Source of the DNA: Tupaia tana
Lineage: Eukaryota; Chordata; Mammalia; Scandentia; Tupaiidae
Direction: 5' to 3'
Length of the DNA: 64,000 bases
Assembly (NCBI GenBank): GCA_026018925.1
Contig: JAKSZU010000009.1
Location: forward strand, 82,701,407-82,765,406
Part shown: positions 44,328-56,503 of the stretch, one piece after another
Position numbering within the stretch: position 1 is the stretch's first letter
How the letters are laid out: each line of letters opens with the position of its first letter
Program-made: the position numbers and the translations under genes
The notes under the pieces: generated by a model
The model's input: the letters and a program-made list of their open reading frames with translations, nothing else
What the model was told of the DNA's origin: nothing
Databases searched by the model: none

Positions 44328-44826
44328 CTTTTGGAAATTTTGTTTTCCCATTCTGGGATTTCTTCAGTTTCCTTTTGTATTATGTTCCCAAAATTTATCC
44401 CTACCTTTCCAATTCTTTTTTTTTTTTTTGTCTTTTTAGGAGAGTTTTGTTTGTTTGTTTGTTTGTTTGTTTTGCTATGGGGCGTGTGCGCTCACCAGAA
44501 AGACAGAGAGAGACAGAGAGACAGAAAGCGAGAAATTACCCCCTGGGGGGATAGCCACACCACAATCCCTTCTCTTCTATTCTCCTCTCAGGATCTTGGG
44601 CATGCACGCACACGCGCCCAGCATGAGTTTAAGCCACCGGGTCCGGGACTCAAACCGCAGTCGACTACATGGGAGTCCAGCGACATAGCCATTACGCTAA
44701 CTGCTGGTCCACCTACCTTTCCAATTCTAAACTGTTTGGAAATTTAGTTTTCCCATTCTGGGATTTCTCCAGTTTCCTTTTGTATTGTGTTCCCAAAATT
44801 CATCCCTACCTTTCCAATTCTAAACT
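44328..44826. repeat. Tandem duplication of about 90 bp, split by a SINE
   Basis: Copy 1 (44331-44416) and copy 2 (about 44738-44822) share tttggaaatttt, ttttcccattctgggatttc, tccttttgtattatgttccc and ctacctttccaattct. The SINE at 44417-44710 landed at the end of copy 1. Confidence 0.8.
44417..44710 (-). mobile_element. Family A SINE
   Basis: Duplication ctacctttccaattct at 44401-44416 and about 44712-44727. The T-rich end contains an expanded (TTTG)n at 44446-44472. CpG-rich tRNA half, so young. Confidence 0.9.
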
Positions 44827-45986
44827 CATTTACACCAAGGTTTTCAAGTAAGTATATTTGTAGGAGCATTAGGACTTTAAAATCAAGACTTTAGGAAAAA
44901 GGAAATGTTTTCCTTCAAAAGACTGGCACTTGGGGCATAGTCTCAAAGATATTTTGAGACAGAGAGCCCTCCAGGTACTCTCTATAATATACCACACAGG
45001 TATGCCCAGGCATAACATTGGACCTGCACTAATATATTTCTTTCTTCCATGGTCTATGTGTAAAGTTTCCTTGCTCCAAGCTACAGTAGAAGTACTCTTC
45101 AAGTTTTGAGAATTGCCTCCAGCTGCATCCTTTTCATCTTCCTGTGGTGGTGTGGGCAGGGAGTATTAGGTGCCTAATACAAACAATATGGTTCAGAGTC
45201 CTGAGGCTTCCAGGCTCCATGGCTCCAGGGGCTCTAGTGGTCGGAAGGCTCTTAGGAACATTTTAACAGCCTATGACAATGGGTCTGGGTTGTAGGAAAC
45301 CAGCTTCTTTTCACCCAGCCCTCCCTAACCACCAAGCTTACCTGCACTTCCTGGTCTCAGGGACCCTAAGAACAACAAGGAGTGGGTGGACAAACAGTGG
45401 AAGGTGGGTTAAGTAACCCTAAATTCCTCTTATGGAGTTGGGTATTTCTTTCAGTGTCAGGATTTCTGAGGTTTGTGTATTTAGGCATGCCCTAGGCAGA
45501 GGTCATCTCCACCATGACCTCCCCCTCCCCCCCCTCAGAAGCTACCTAGGCACATCCTTAGATAGAGAAATGTCCACTTTGAAACAATCAAGGGACTATG
45601 AGAAAGGATCAGACTGAAGATTATAGTGGTAAACAATCTATGGTAGGGGCCAGAAGGTACCTAACTTCAGCAAAGGACTCCATAAACAAATAGGCTGTGT
45701 GCTATCATAAACTCAAAGCTGAGTGCAACCACAGAATTTGAAGACAATGCAGTGTGGTCCTATAAATAGAAAAAAGAGTTTCTTTTGCTAAGTGTGATGC
45801 TTTACAGGCTCTATGTACATCCTGTAGCGGAGCCCTGCATCATTAATCAGAGAGAGAGAGAAAGAGAGTGAGTACTTTGCCCTCTTGAAAACAGAAATGT
45901 TCAGTGTGCACAGAGTGGCTTGCATATTTCACTCTAACATTTTACTACTATGTTTTCCAACATGGTAGTGGTTAGGTAATCTTGAG
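44827..45986. other. Unassigned stretch
   Basis: No gene or repeat I can name. tcctataaatagaaa at about 45758 is TATA-like but without supporting context. Confidence 0.35.
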
Positions 45987-46161
45987 AATTTTATTTCTTT
46001 TTTTTTTCCCTTTTGCTTTCATCATTTTTCTTTTGCTTTTCATTTTGTTTTCTTTTTACTCTTTCTTTCCAACCTCCTCCTCCCTTTCTTCCTTTCTTTT
46101 TCACTTCTTTATTCCCTCCTTTCTTTCTCCTTTCCTTCTCTCTCTCTCCTTTTCTCTCTTA
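45987..46161. repeat. Polypyrimidine tract, about 170 bp
   Basis: Almost pure C/T on the plus strand (T runs, CTTT and TCC blocks, then TCTC repeats) with few purines. Such tracts can form triplex DNA and accumulate by slippage; ORFs through it (F/L/S-rich) are artefacts. Confidence 0.9.
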
Positions 46162-49100
46162 TTTGATAGTGAAAGGGGATTGGATTGGTTGTTCTCAGAA
46201 CAGGGAGCCAGAATTGATGCACAGATCAGTAGCATCCTTGTTAGTGTGGCTGTCACATGAATTATTTTGAAATCTCTGAAGAAAACAGAAAGAACCTGAA
46301 ACGGTAGGCTCTAATTTTTTAATGCATAATTAACTCTCTTCTTTGCCTTTTACCCTTGGTATCTAGAATTGGACTCTTCACAGTAGATTCTGGATAACCT
46401 GTCATATCTAGGGGTTGTTATGGGTACAATGAATCTGGAGCATCCTCACATGTCCTTTCATTGGTGTTTGCACAAACAAAAATAATTATGTGGTTGGCTG
46501 CCTGAGGTAGGATCTTGGAGATAACTTTGAACTTGGGAAAATGTAAGTTTGACATGGAGGGATTTTTCATAATGTGTTTAGTTCAACTGATATTAAATAA
46601 AATAGTCTCATGAATATTTTCAATTTAACTTACTCTGTATTAAGTAGAGTTACTTGCATGAATTTGCAGGATGATGTTTGTCTGCTCTTTGCTATAAGTC
46701 TTTGGAAATTCTTTTATTTGTTAAGTGATTAAAATGGATAATTTTGTGTTCTTTTGAAATTTAGCTATGATTTTTAAAATGAGGGCTATAATATTTCAGG
46801 ATTTTTACTAACATGAATACATGTTCCTATAAGCTCATATAAGTTACATATTTTCACTGTAAATGTGAATTGTTATAATTAATGGTAGTTGTAGAGATTT
46901 TGATTTCAAAGAAAACAGTCTAGGAAAAAACATGTTTATATGAGAGAGAGGGGAAATAAAGATAACAGGCAAAGTTGTTTTGTTTCTCATAGAGAAGCTG
47001 TATCTAACAGTGGAAGTAATCAGTATGTTAAAAAATCAACAATGGATGAAATGATTTTGATTAAATTTACATATTTAGATGCTCATAATTGACTTAATTT
47101 ATTTTGACAAAATATAAGATAAATTGTTTTCTGGTTTGCATGTTATTTCTCTTTTGCACTCAATACAAAATATTTAGAAAGGTGCCTTTTGACTTTAAAC
47201 TAAGTGGTGGGTTTATCAATGGCATGTAATTGCTACAAGCTGCATTCATAGTTTAACAAAAAAAGACTGGATTTATATTCGAGGGAGGGGTGAGAAGGGA
47301 TATGATATATAACATGACTTAGGATTAGATTTCAAATAACTTTCCTGCTTCTGTCTCTGTTGTTAACAATGGTGTACACAGGCTTTTTTTTATAGTGTTT
47401 TGTTCCTTCCAGAAAAGAAAACATTATAATTTTATTTAATATGCAGAACTAGATATTTTAGAGAGCTTTGGGTCATTTGTCACACAGTATTTCTTTGTAG
47501 CTGTAAATCTCAGGTATGGAGAGAAAGGCATCAATCTTACACATGGAATTCAAGTTCTATTAATCACATTGGCAAATATTTGGATCACATGAAAGTGTCC
47601 TCCAAGGAGTCTGTGTCCAAGAGGAATATATTTTTAATTCGAGAAAGTGTGTTCTTGCCCTTGTGAACACACCTACTCCTCTGTCATGCAATATGTTTGT
47701 AGTAATATTTTTGTGAGACAGGAACATCCTATTTTATCTATTACTTTGAGGTCAGTTTCATATAGTGCCAAATATCATAAAGGTGAATAAACACAAAGTG
47801 GAGCATTGACTGTTTCAGAGCTCACTGAATTTCATTTGAAGACCCTTAGAAATCAATGAAATTTATTATCCTTCTTTGTATGAGGTAACAGAAATGGAGA
47901 GGGAAGGAAACATACTTTCTGTCTTCCTCACACTTTTGGTACTAATGTTACACAGAACCAGAAAGGGACTGTAACTCCTTTCGTTGATCCCCACCCAATT
48001 CTGATAGAAGTAGAATTTACTTTGTGCATTAAAGTAACCTTCCCAAAGTTTTCCTCTTATGCCATAGGTCTCAAGAATCAGTACCTATATCTCTAGTCAG
48101 AGAACAAGAATTTATCAGAAACAGATTCAAATTTTGCTACTTACAGGAGTTATGGAAAACATGTGAGACACTCTTACAAATTGGAAGTAGAAGTAGACTG
48201 ATAGTTTACATTTCACAGTTGGAAAAGTTGAGGCTTATAAAGTTGAAGTGGGCCATGTGCTTTTGTGACTCTGTAACAGAGAAAAGGCTAGAACCTACTT
48301 GTCCAGTGCTCATTTCATTTCTCCCTGCTGCCTAACAAGGCTGTGGATTAAAAGACATGCATTATTCATTGGGAAATGTTAAGCGATGTCATTTTGAAAT
48401 CACTCAAGAACCTCTCAATATCCGGGCAAACTTTAGGCTTTCCCCAAGGGCCCTGATATTGTAGCAAATCTTGATTTGCTGGGCTTTACTACTGTTTCCT
48501 TGCAAGAATAGGAAAGAATTATTCTTACTCTGCCCAAAGGAAAAAAAATCCCAAAATGCAAATTCATACTCACTAAGTGTTGTAATACATTAATACAAAC
48601 TTGGCCATACACTGAGAGCTTATGTGCTATGTCGAGTATCAGGGCAACAATCTGGCCCATGGAAAAGACAACTCTGTCTTTTCATTCAGTAAGTCTTGAG
48701 ATCTAGGAGATTCCAGTTTTGAGAAGAGAGTCATGATATCAGGGTTATCTGCTTGGCAAAAACAGGTATATGGGGCTGATTATCTAAAGATAGAGTGTGA
48801 GAAAGCTAAATAACTACAGTAATTGGTGGTATGTAAATCCTGAAGGTAATGCAATAGTTAGTGGCTTGACTGTTACTAATGTTTATCATATAAACAGGTG
48901 CTATGTGGGATTTGAAAATTAATGTGGGTTCTCTCAGTATAGTCTTTGGAAGACAAGAGAGTGTGCTTCAGAGGCATCACTTTCATTTGCAGCAACAGCT
49001 GCATTAGTATCAGCCAGAAATTAAGATGCAGAGTTCCTGAAAAATAATCTGAAGTGCAAGATCATTAAAATGAAGTCTGTATAGACTCTGGAAATTTGAG

Positions 49101-50009
49101 TATGGGTCAGTAACTGTACTAACTTCAGTTATCTATTAAGGCAACCAAAGTTTAAATTATTGACGTTATTATTGATGTGCGTTATGTGAATGCATGACTT
49201 CTGCCCTGAGAGGGGGCCAATTCAGACTCAGCTGCATCTTGCATAGCATAATAACTCTATCACTGGGGACCTAAAATGTATATAAACATCTGCCACCAAG
49301 TCTAAAGCCCCTAAATTCCTCTCTTACTTTCTACTAACGTATTTGTTTCTTCCAAAACCTTTTTCTCAGTGTCACACTATGGCAGACAATAGTAAGGTTT
49401 TCTCTATATTCTTAGCAGCAGCTGAAAGGTCTTTATTGTTATAACTTAACTAAAATTCTTTTCACCTTTATTCAGTAGATCATATTAAAGTTTTCTTATA
49501 AGCTAATTATGTGTTACCATATATTTTTATGAAGTAGTTTATTATTTTTATATGATAAAATAATTATAAAATAATTCTAACAACTTAATTATAGGATAAC
49601 AGTAATTAAATGATGTACAATTTATAGTATTTGATCTTTTTAAAGTGTTACTAGATGACTAATAAGTTGACCTTTTAGAACTAAAAATATTACCCAGGAT
49701 GTCTACTGTATTTAAAATAGCGGAACAAATGGTATGCTAAAAGATAAATAACATATAGAAGATAGATTGGTTTATTATTTTTCGGCTACGTTTTTACAAT
49801 TAAATATGTTCACCAAATTAATTATGAGAAGAAAGAGCCCATAGACAGGATTCATTTACATCTGTCTTTCATTTTAATATATTTTTTCTGACCCCTATCA
49901 ATTTTTATACAAAAGCTAGTATTCATTTAATCTTCTAAAGACATACTTTGTCAACTTTTTTCCCCACATTCCCATGATAATAGTATATTGCTTCTACATT
50001 CCTTTTCTT
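46162..50009. other. Repeat-poor, AT-rich 3.8 kb
   Basis: Only one MIR (48200) is recognised. No young SINE, no L1, no exon with credible coding features. Either unique non-coding DNA or very old repeats. Confidence 0.4.
48200..48345 (+). mobile_element. MIR
   Basis: tttacatttcacagttggaa, aaagttgaggcttataaag, aaggctagaacctacttgtc, cagtgctcatttcatttctc: sense MIR core. Confidence 0.55.
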
Positions 50010-50250
50010 TAAAGAGAGATTTTTGCTGTACAGCATGTGAACTCACCAGAGAGACACAGAGAGAAAGAGAAGCAGAAAGCAAGAAATCACCTTCTAGGGG
50101 GAATGGCCACACCACGATCCCTTCTCCTCCATTCTCCTCTTGGGATCTTTGGCACGTATGCACACACACATATCCAGCATGAAGTTTAAGCCCCTGGGTC
50201 CAGGACTCAAACCATGGTCGACTATGTGGGAGTCCAGCAACACCTTAATC
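50010..50250 (-). mobile_element. Family A SINE, diverged
   Basis: aaagagagatttttgctgta to gtgggagtccagcaacacc; 5' end decayed. Confidence 0.85.
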
Positions 50251-51625
50251 CTAACATCTTCTAATTCTGAAGATATTAACAGATTTCTCTCTTAAGGAAG
50301 CTAGTGATAAAACTAGGTATTATTTATTTTTTAATACTTCATAAAACTAATCCAATCTAACAAAAGAATGTTCAGTTACTTGACCACATTAGTCTCTTTG
50401 AGAAAGAAGCACTGATAGTAGAAATATCTGGTTTTGTCAGCAAAAGCAGACACAGTCCACATCGATGAATCTGGTACAGTAATGCCTTTCCCTCTGAAAT
50501 TCTATGATCTCCGAAAGCTTATCAGGACTGATAAAAATCTACCTAGCTGATGCAGAGTATGAATACAATAGACTAGACAGTGAAGAGGCCCTTGTATATA
50601 ACCAACCCTGATTAATTGTTCAATGTAGATTTGAAACTTTAGTTATCCTGAGTGCACTAACACACATTTGATTTTGAGCTCTCTGGCTCTTCTCTGGTCA
50701 GCTTGCTGAAAGGTCCTGTCATGGCAGATAAACTTCCCTAAGTTTTGGACCATGAAATTTGATTAAGCAAAATGCTATGAGTACATTTTGCAGTCTGTAG
50801 AGAGAACAGGGTTGTTTTTCATAATACAGAGTATGACCTGGATCATATTTAATGTAGAATTCCTTGTTAATAACCATGTTGGCTCTAAGTTACAGTTATA
50901 AGAATTACATATTGAGAAATGTCATTGCATGTCTGTTTGGGTCTTTTGTAGGAAAAAAATAATTCAGTCAGGAAATTTAAAACTGTCTGACCTCTGGGAA
51001 TTATTAAATTTGAAAATCCCTGTGAAATAGTCCAATAGGGAAGAAACATTATGGGTGATTACCCTGGGTTGTAAATTACAAACTCACTGGGACTTGGGCC
51101 AAACAAATATGGCCAGAGTAAAACTCTAAGCTAAACAAGTATCTGGAAACAATATCTGAAGCATGATGGTTAATTATTCTGATTCTTCTCCAAATGCTGT
51201 GGGACCTCCATTATGCAGGTTGCTTGAATAGGCTAATTATAGAGGCAGTCTTTTCCCATTTTTTAAATTTAGTGCTACATCTGATAACTTGTTGGAAATA
51301 TTTTGAACACGTATAAAACATGAAAACTGATTCTGAATCATCCTAATATACTCCCCTCTAAAGACTGTATGATGTTACTCTGAAAATTTTAACTCCAATC
51401 TAGTGATATTTGTGTGCACTAATTCACTTTTCATATTTGACCAATGAGTATAAAACACTTCTAAGAAGTGGTGATCAGCTCACTACCTCTTTCTATGAAA
51501 TTTTAGCATCTTATTAAAAATGGAATTGACTTATTTTCATATAAATTTTGTTTTTGAAATAAAGTATTAATTTTGTATAGCCCTTTAGTGGTTATGAAAT
51601 TATTTTTAGGTTTTAAATTTTCTTT
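50251..51625. other. Unassigned stretch
   Basis: No gene or repeat recognised. Confidence 0.35.
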
Positions 51626-51886
51626 TTTTTTTTTGAGGTTTTTCACTATAGGACGCGTTGGCTCGCCAGACAGACAGAGAGAGACAGAGAGACAGAAAGT
51701 GAGAAATCACCCCCCAGAGGGGATGGCCACGCCGCAATCCCTTCTCCTCCATTCTCCTCTCAGGATCTTGGGCACACACGCTCACGCGCCCGGCGTGGGT
51801 TTTAAGCCACTGGGTCTGGGATGCGAACCGCGGTCGACTACGTGGGAGTGCAGCGACATAGCCATTACGCTAACTGCTGGTTCCCT
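51626..51886 (-). mobile_element. Family A SINE
   Basis: ttgaggtttttcactatagg to cgctaactgctggttccc; flanks share ttaaattttct / ctaaattttat. CpG-rich (ctcacgcgcccggcgtgg). Confidence 0.9.
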
Positions 51887-52364
51887 AAATTTTATTTTTT
51901 AATGTAAATTTGATATGGTTTGCTTGGTCTCATTCCTAAGCATACTGACTTCATTCTCTTCATGGAGAATTCTTAGGCTTTAGCCTTGCTCTATTCCCAT
52001 AGCTCTAGAAATTCAGTCTGTTTTCTTTTAGCAAAGGAATAATAATCATTATCTTTCAATATGGTTTAGGGCTTTGGAGATACATTTAGGAGTTCCCAGA
52101 GCCATTTCACTGCTCTGGATTTAAGTTTCAAAGCAAAGTCTTGCAATGAACTAAGGAGTAAACATTAGAGTCAGGTCATCCCTGAACTATTTATATTCTC
52201 CTACAGCACTTTTGCCCTATTTTAAATCAAGTTTCTTCTTCATAATGGCTAGAAAAAGTTATTAAATAACTAAGTAGCTACTCAGAATTCTAGAATTTAG
52301 CAGAATTTTGGAGCCTATCTACTACTGCCTTTAACTTTGATTTTGAGTGTTCTGTCATAAAAAC
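51887..52364. other. Unassigned stretch
   Basis: No gene or repeat recognised. Confidence 0.3.
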
Positions 52365-52505
52365 AATAATGATTTTTATTTGTTATGCACTTATGATGTG
52401 CTAAGCATTGAACACGATGCCTTACACTTGGACAACTCTATTATTTTCCCCAATTAACGAATGAGAAAAATCAATAACTTGCCCTAAGTTATACAGCTGT
52501 CTTGG
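52365..52505 (+). mobile_element. MIR
   Basis: atgcacttatgatgtgctaa, gcattgaacacgatgcctta, ccccaattaacgaatgagaa, aacttgccctaagttataca: sense MIR. Confidence 0.65.
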
Positions 52506-52544
52506 TTGTGTTTTCTTTTCTTTTTTTTTTTCTTTTTAAATCCA

Positions 52545-52765
52545 AGCACTACAGTTTTCTGAGGAAAGACATTAAGGAGAAAAATAGAGAGGCAAGACAT
52601 AAATAGGACAAAGAAATGGGTTATTATTTGTTGAGGATAACATATATACTACCCCCTACTAAACTAGTGAGAAATGTATTCATGTTGGAACATTCACTTC
52701 ACAAGTTAAGTGACATATGTGATTGAATGTATAAAAAAATTAAAATAAAATTTAAAAATAAATAC
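52545..52765 (+). mobile_element. L1 3' end, 5'-truncated
   Basis: gggttattatttgttgagga, actagtgagaaatgtattc, gacatatgtgattgaatgta, A-rich tail; parallels 5040-5180. Confidence 0.6.
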
Positions 52766-52998
52766 AGTTTATTTATTTCTTTCATGAGTGAGAGATACGA
52801 AGAGAGAGAAAATTGGAGACAGCACCTCTAACAGGATCTTCATACCATAATCCACCCCCAGTTTTAGCCAGCCAGATTTATGTGTACATGTGTGCCCAGT
52901 GTACTCAGGAAGGTCTCTGGATTTGAATCAGGAACCTTCCTATGTGGGACTGCCTCACAGGGCATCACATTTTACAGCTGCACCAATGTCTGGTCCTG
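52766..52998 (-). mobile_element. Family C SINE
   Basis: Minus strand: ggaccagacattggtgcagc, gaaggttcctgattcaaatc, ctggctggctaaaactggg, with the tail gaaagaaataaataaactg. Confidence 0.65.
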
Positions 52999-53042
52999 GG
53001 TTTACTTTCTAAAAAAAAAAAAAAAGAAAGAAAAAAAAAAAC

Positions 53043-53250
53043 CACTTCATTGAGATGTAATTGACATGTATAAAAAGCTGTACATGTTTAATGTATAAAA
53101 CTTGTAGCTCTGTTCACTACAATCTATGCCATAGACTTATTCATCCTACTTGAGTTTCGAACCCATCACTATTGGTTGCCAAAAGTCTTTCCATTATGTT
53201 ACTATGTTTCTATTGGATAAAACCACAGTTCACAATCTTGTCCCTTAGCA
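53043..53250 (-). mobile_element. Old L1 3' UTR fragment
   Basis: cattgagatgtaattgacat, tgtacatgtttaatgtataa, gttcactacaatctatgcc: reverse complement of L1M-type 3' UTR. Preceded by an A-rich run (53013-53041). Confidence 0.5.
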
Positions 53251-53298
53251 TTTGTGAGTCAAGACTTTGAAATAGAAGGAGTCAAGATGTACCATTTT

Positions 53299-53556
53299 TT
53301 TTTGAGAGAGGTTTTTGCTATAGGACGCGTGCACTTGCCAGACAGACAGAGAGAGACAGAGAGACAGAAAGTGAGAAATCACCCCCCCGGGGGGGATGGC
53401 CATGCCGCAATCCCTTCTCCTCCATTCTCCTCTCGGGATCTTGGGCACACACGCACATGCTCCCTGCGTAAGTTTTAAGCCACTGGGTCCGGGATGTGAA
53501 CCGCGGTCAACTACATGGGAGTCCAGCGACATAGCCATTATGCTAACTGCTGGTCC
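53299..53556 (-). mobile_element. Family A SINE
   Basis: Duplication caagatgtaccatttt (53283-53298) and caagatgtaccaattt (53557-53572). Its centre contains a C7G7 palindrome at about 53383-53396. Confidence 0.92.
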
Positions 53557-53719
53557 CAAGATGTACCAATTTCTATATGAGCTATTCTTTCACTAGATTT
53601 AGGGCGGGTGAACATTGAAGCAGGTGGTAGAGGGGAATAGAACACATATAACAAGGAATAAACTGAGTAAAAAATGTAGAGTATAAAAAGCACAGATGAA
53701 ATACTTTATTATCAACTAA

Positions 53720-53830
53720 TCTTTATGGTATGCTTACTATTTTTCCAGTGTAGCATGAGAAACAATAGAGGCATATAAGATATAACCTCTGCCCTCAGGA
53801 AGTTTTTTCACTTGGTGAGGATAAGCTGGC
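53720..53830 (+). mobile_element. MIR-class fragment
   Basis: atggtatgcttactattttt, then aagatataacctctgccctc and aggaagttttttcactt, a pattern of the sense 5' part of ancient MIR-class elements. Confidence 0.4.
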
Positions 53831-54006
53831 ACATATTAAATCTAGCTATACAAAATGAACTTAGAAGGTATATGATTTCATGACATTTTTTCTTTAAACA
53901 ATCACTATCCCATGTATACTTAAACTTATGTGGTGTGTAAAGGAAATCATATTAGAGCTTTTAAAAAATATTTGCTTTCTCCTCCTTAATGACATGGTAA
54001 GTTTTT

Positions 54007-54093
54007 TTTTAATAAAAAAGAATTACTTTATTTAATTTTATTTATTCATTCATTTATTTTAATTTGACCATGGCAGCAAGACACACACACAGA

Positions 54094-54140
<47 letters not shown>

Positions 54141-54220
54141 AAGTGAGGTTGGGGATTTGAACCACAGTCAGTCATTTGGAAGTGTCCAGCACCTTAACCA
54201 CCACACCACCTACTAGTCTC
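54007..54220 (-). mobile_element. Family B SINE with long GA expansion
   Basis: Minus strand: gagactagtaggtggtgtgg, ctgactgtggttcaaatccc, then the CT-rich part expanded into (TC)n (plus-strand GA at 54082-54136), ending tggtcaaattaaaataaatg. Duplication gacatggtaagttttt (53991-54006) and gacatgataagtttta (54221-54236). Confidence 0.85.
54082..54136. repeat. (GA)n microsatellite in SINE
   Basis: About 27 GA units, plus a short (AC)n before it. Confidence 0.95.
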
Positions 54221-54239
54221 GACATGATAAGTTTTAACA

Positions 54240-54265
54240 AAAAAAAAAAAAAAAAAAAAAAAAAA
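54240..54265. repeat. A homopolymer
   Basis: About 26 A residues directly after the SINE duplication site; perhaps the tail of a deleted retroelement. Confidence 0.9.
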
Positions 54266-54899
54266 GATTTTTTTGTCAGAAAATAAGATAAATATATATG
54301 GCTTTAAGTGCAAGTTAAAATCAATACAAGTGAAGGATTCATACAAAAAAATTTCTTTTAAATAGGAGTGAGGGTATAGGTTATTTTCTACACAAAGTTG
54401 CCCTATATGTATCCTTGCCATGCTTTCCTTGCAATGCTTGTAGGTAGCATTCTCTGTGGGGTGATTTAGGGGCACCAAAACTTCCACCTCACCTTTCTCT
54501 GTTCCACTTTACCGAATAATATCTTGCCCAGGTTTGCCTAAAATGCCCCATAATAGACTAAATTCTTTAAGGCACTGTGTCTCTAGGAATCTCCTAATGA
54601 AGTGAAAATATTACAAGAAGGGATTACATATTAGCTGATTAACTGTGATCAATTAGATAAGCTACATTTCACTTTACAAAGTGAAGGAGATAAAATACAG
54701 AGAAAGATACATTTTAGTTAGTAGAAGGGGGAATTAAATGAACACAGAAGGGAATAATCTTAGGTGGGCAATATATTGAAATATATTCTGACAACCCAAT
54801 AGTAGGATTACCTAAGAATGTACTAATCACCAGGAACAAGTGTTCCTCTTATTTTTTCAATAGTATGGGAACCAGTATTCTTTACTATGTGAAGAGAAA
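54266..54899. other. Unassigned stretch
   Basis: No gene or repeat recognised. Confidence 0.3.
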
Positions 54900-55340
54900 A
54901 ATCATCAGCCATCAAAAACTTGTGGACTGACAGTGAAACAAGAAACTTGTAAACTCAATGATAAATTGATTTCTGCTAAGTGTGAAGCAAGCCAGAAAAT
55001 GAAAGACAGGCATTGTATATTCCCACTCAATACATATCAATTGTCTTAAATCTATGGCAGAAACTGAAATATTGGATGATATAGGCATGGAGAGCAAGTG
55101 TGTTACCAGAGACAGCATGGAAGGAGGGTGGGAAATTGGGAAATGACAGAGGGTGGGAGAGAGGAATCAAGGGGAAAAAAGAAAGAAGTAAAACAGTTAA
55201 GAAATACAAAATAAAAAATTTTCTGTTGAAAATAGTAGATATACTACTATCTTTGATTTGGCCAATATTCAGTGTTTGTATTCTGGATGAGAAAATTCAT
55301 TTTGTATGCCATAATGATATAAAGTGCTGACAACTAATGG
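54900..55340 (+). mobile_element. L1 3' end, ORF2 C-terminus and 3' UTR
   Basis: gatttctgctaagtgtgaag, aagccagaaaatgaaagaca (ORF2 end: LAK..SQK-like part), attcccactcaatacatatc, tctatggcagaaactgaaat, then the young 3' terminus ttttgtatgccataatgata. 5'-truncated. Confidence 0.7.
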
Positions 55341-56235
55341 TCATCTAGGTCTCTTTCCAGGTGTATTTACTTGTCACTGAAACAGTTGTGGTCATTAGGA
55401 CTCTTCAGAATAGATCCCTGAATGCCTTCTACCCTTCCACTGTGTTGTGAGTTTGACTAGATGCTGTGGAATTTTTCTAGTATAGCTCATCATAGTTAAG
55501 AGCTCCTTGTGACTAGGGTGAGACTTGTGAACCTTGCCACTGACATTCCTACCTTCTCATACCCTTTCCAAAGACTTCCAGGCAAACAGATTTGTCAAAT
55601 GATAAAGGGATTCCCACTCTATTTTGTTACCACTAAGGGCTAAGTTTAATTCTCTCCATATGTTTCTTTGCTCATGGTAATCCATTTTCGGGGATTTTAG
55701 AATCCACCTGCTAAGTTTCCCTGTCCTCTGTGAGGCTATTCTCCATGCTGTACCTGATCACTGCTTTTTTTTGTTCTTTCAGGCATGCATGAATTAATCC
55801 AGCCAGATTCCCCACAACTTCCTCAGGAGAACCCATTTCTCTGATTAAGAAGTTTCACCAGCATTGAAGAAAACAGTAGGCACTCAATATCATCTTGACA
55901 TCTGTCTTGGCAGCCTTTCTACAAAAGACTGCCTTTTTACCTTCTGGGCTGTGGGCAGATTCTGAGAGCTCTCACTACTCATCTGTTATACATCTGCTAA
56001 TCCACTTGGTAGAGTACCAGGTAATACCCAGGTTCTAGCATTCAAGGCACGTGCTCTTACAGAACAGGAAAGGTCATGGTTTCTGGAGTATTTTGTACAA
56101 CGTGGCTTTCTTTTTAATAGCGCCTGAGGCAAAAGGAAAAATCAGTAGGACTGGTCCTGTCTTTATTTACTATTTGAATGTGTTCATCATGGATATTTGC
56201 ATTCATTTTGAATTTATAAAAAATATTGTATCAAG
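55341..56235. other. Unassigned stretch
   Basis: No repeat or exon I can support. Confidence 0.35.
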
Positions 56236-56460
56236 GAGCCAGCTGGTAGCATGTTAGCTAAGATGCTCGTCTCTCACATAGTCAACCACAGTTTGAGTCC
56301 TGGATCCGGCAGCTAGAAATACATGCCAGGCGCGTGTGGGAGAGTGCCCAAAATCTCTAGAGAAGAATGGAGGAGAAGGGATTATGGTGTGGCCATCCTG
56401 CTGGAGATTATTTGTCACTTTCTCTCTATTTCTCTCTAGTGAGTATACACATTAAAATCT
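56236..56460 (+). mobile_element. Family A SINE, diverged
   Basis: ggagccagctggtagcatgt, cagtttgagtcctggatcc, aatggaggagaagggattat, CT-rich part, ending gtatacacattaaaatcta; followed directly by a GATA repeat. Confidence 0.82.
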
Positions 56461-56462
56461 AA

Positions 56463-56503
56463 TATAGATAGATAGATATAGATAGGTAGATAGATAGATA
56501 GAA
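56463..56503. repeat. (GATA)n microsatellite
   Basis: About nine tetranucleotide units with small interruptions, at the SINE tail. Confidence 0.9.

Noticed and set aside
44325-44747. 140-codon ORF with hydrophobic N terminus
   Set aside because: Hydrophobic part is a T-rich SINE end with (TTTG)n; the rest is antisense SINE.
45755-45840. TATA-like box with downstream promoter
   Set aside because: tcctataaatagaaa stands alone; no initiator, CpG island or downstream exon supports a promoter.
45982-46270. F/L/S-rich ORFs resembling membrane segments
   Set aside because: Pure translation of the polypyrimidine tract.
53379-53396. C7G7 palindrome as a regulatory site
   Set aside because: It is the variable C/G-run position of the family A body, seen in most copies as cccccc(a)ggggg; no sign of function.
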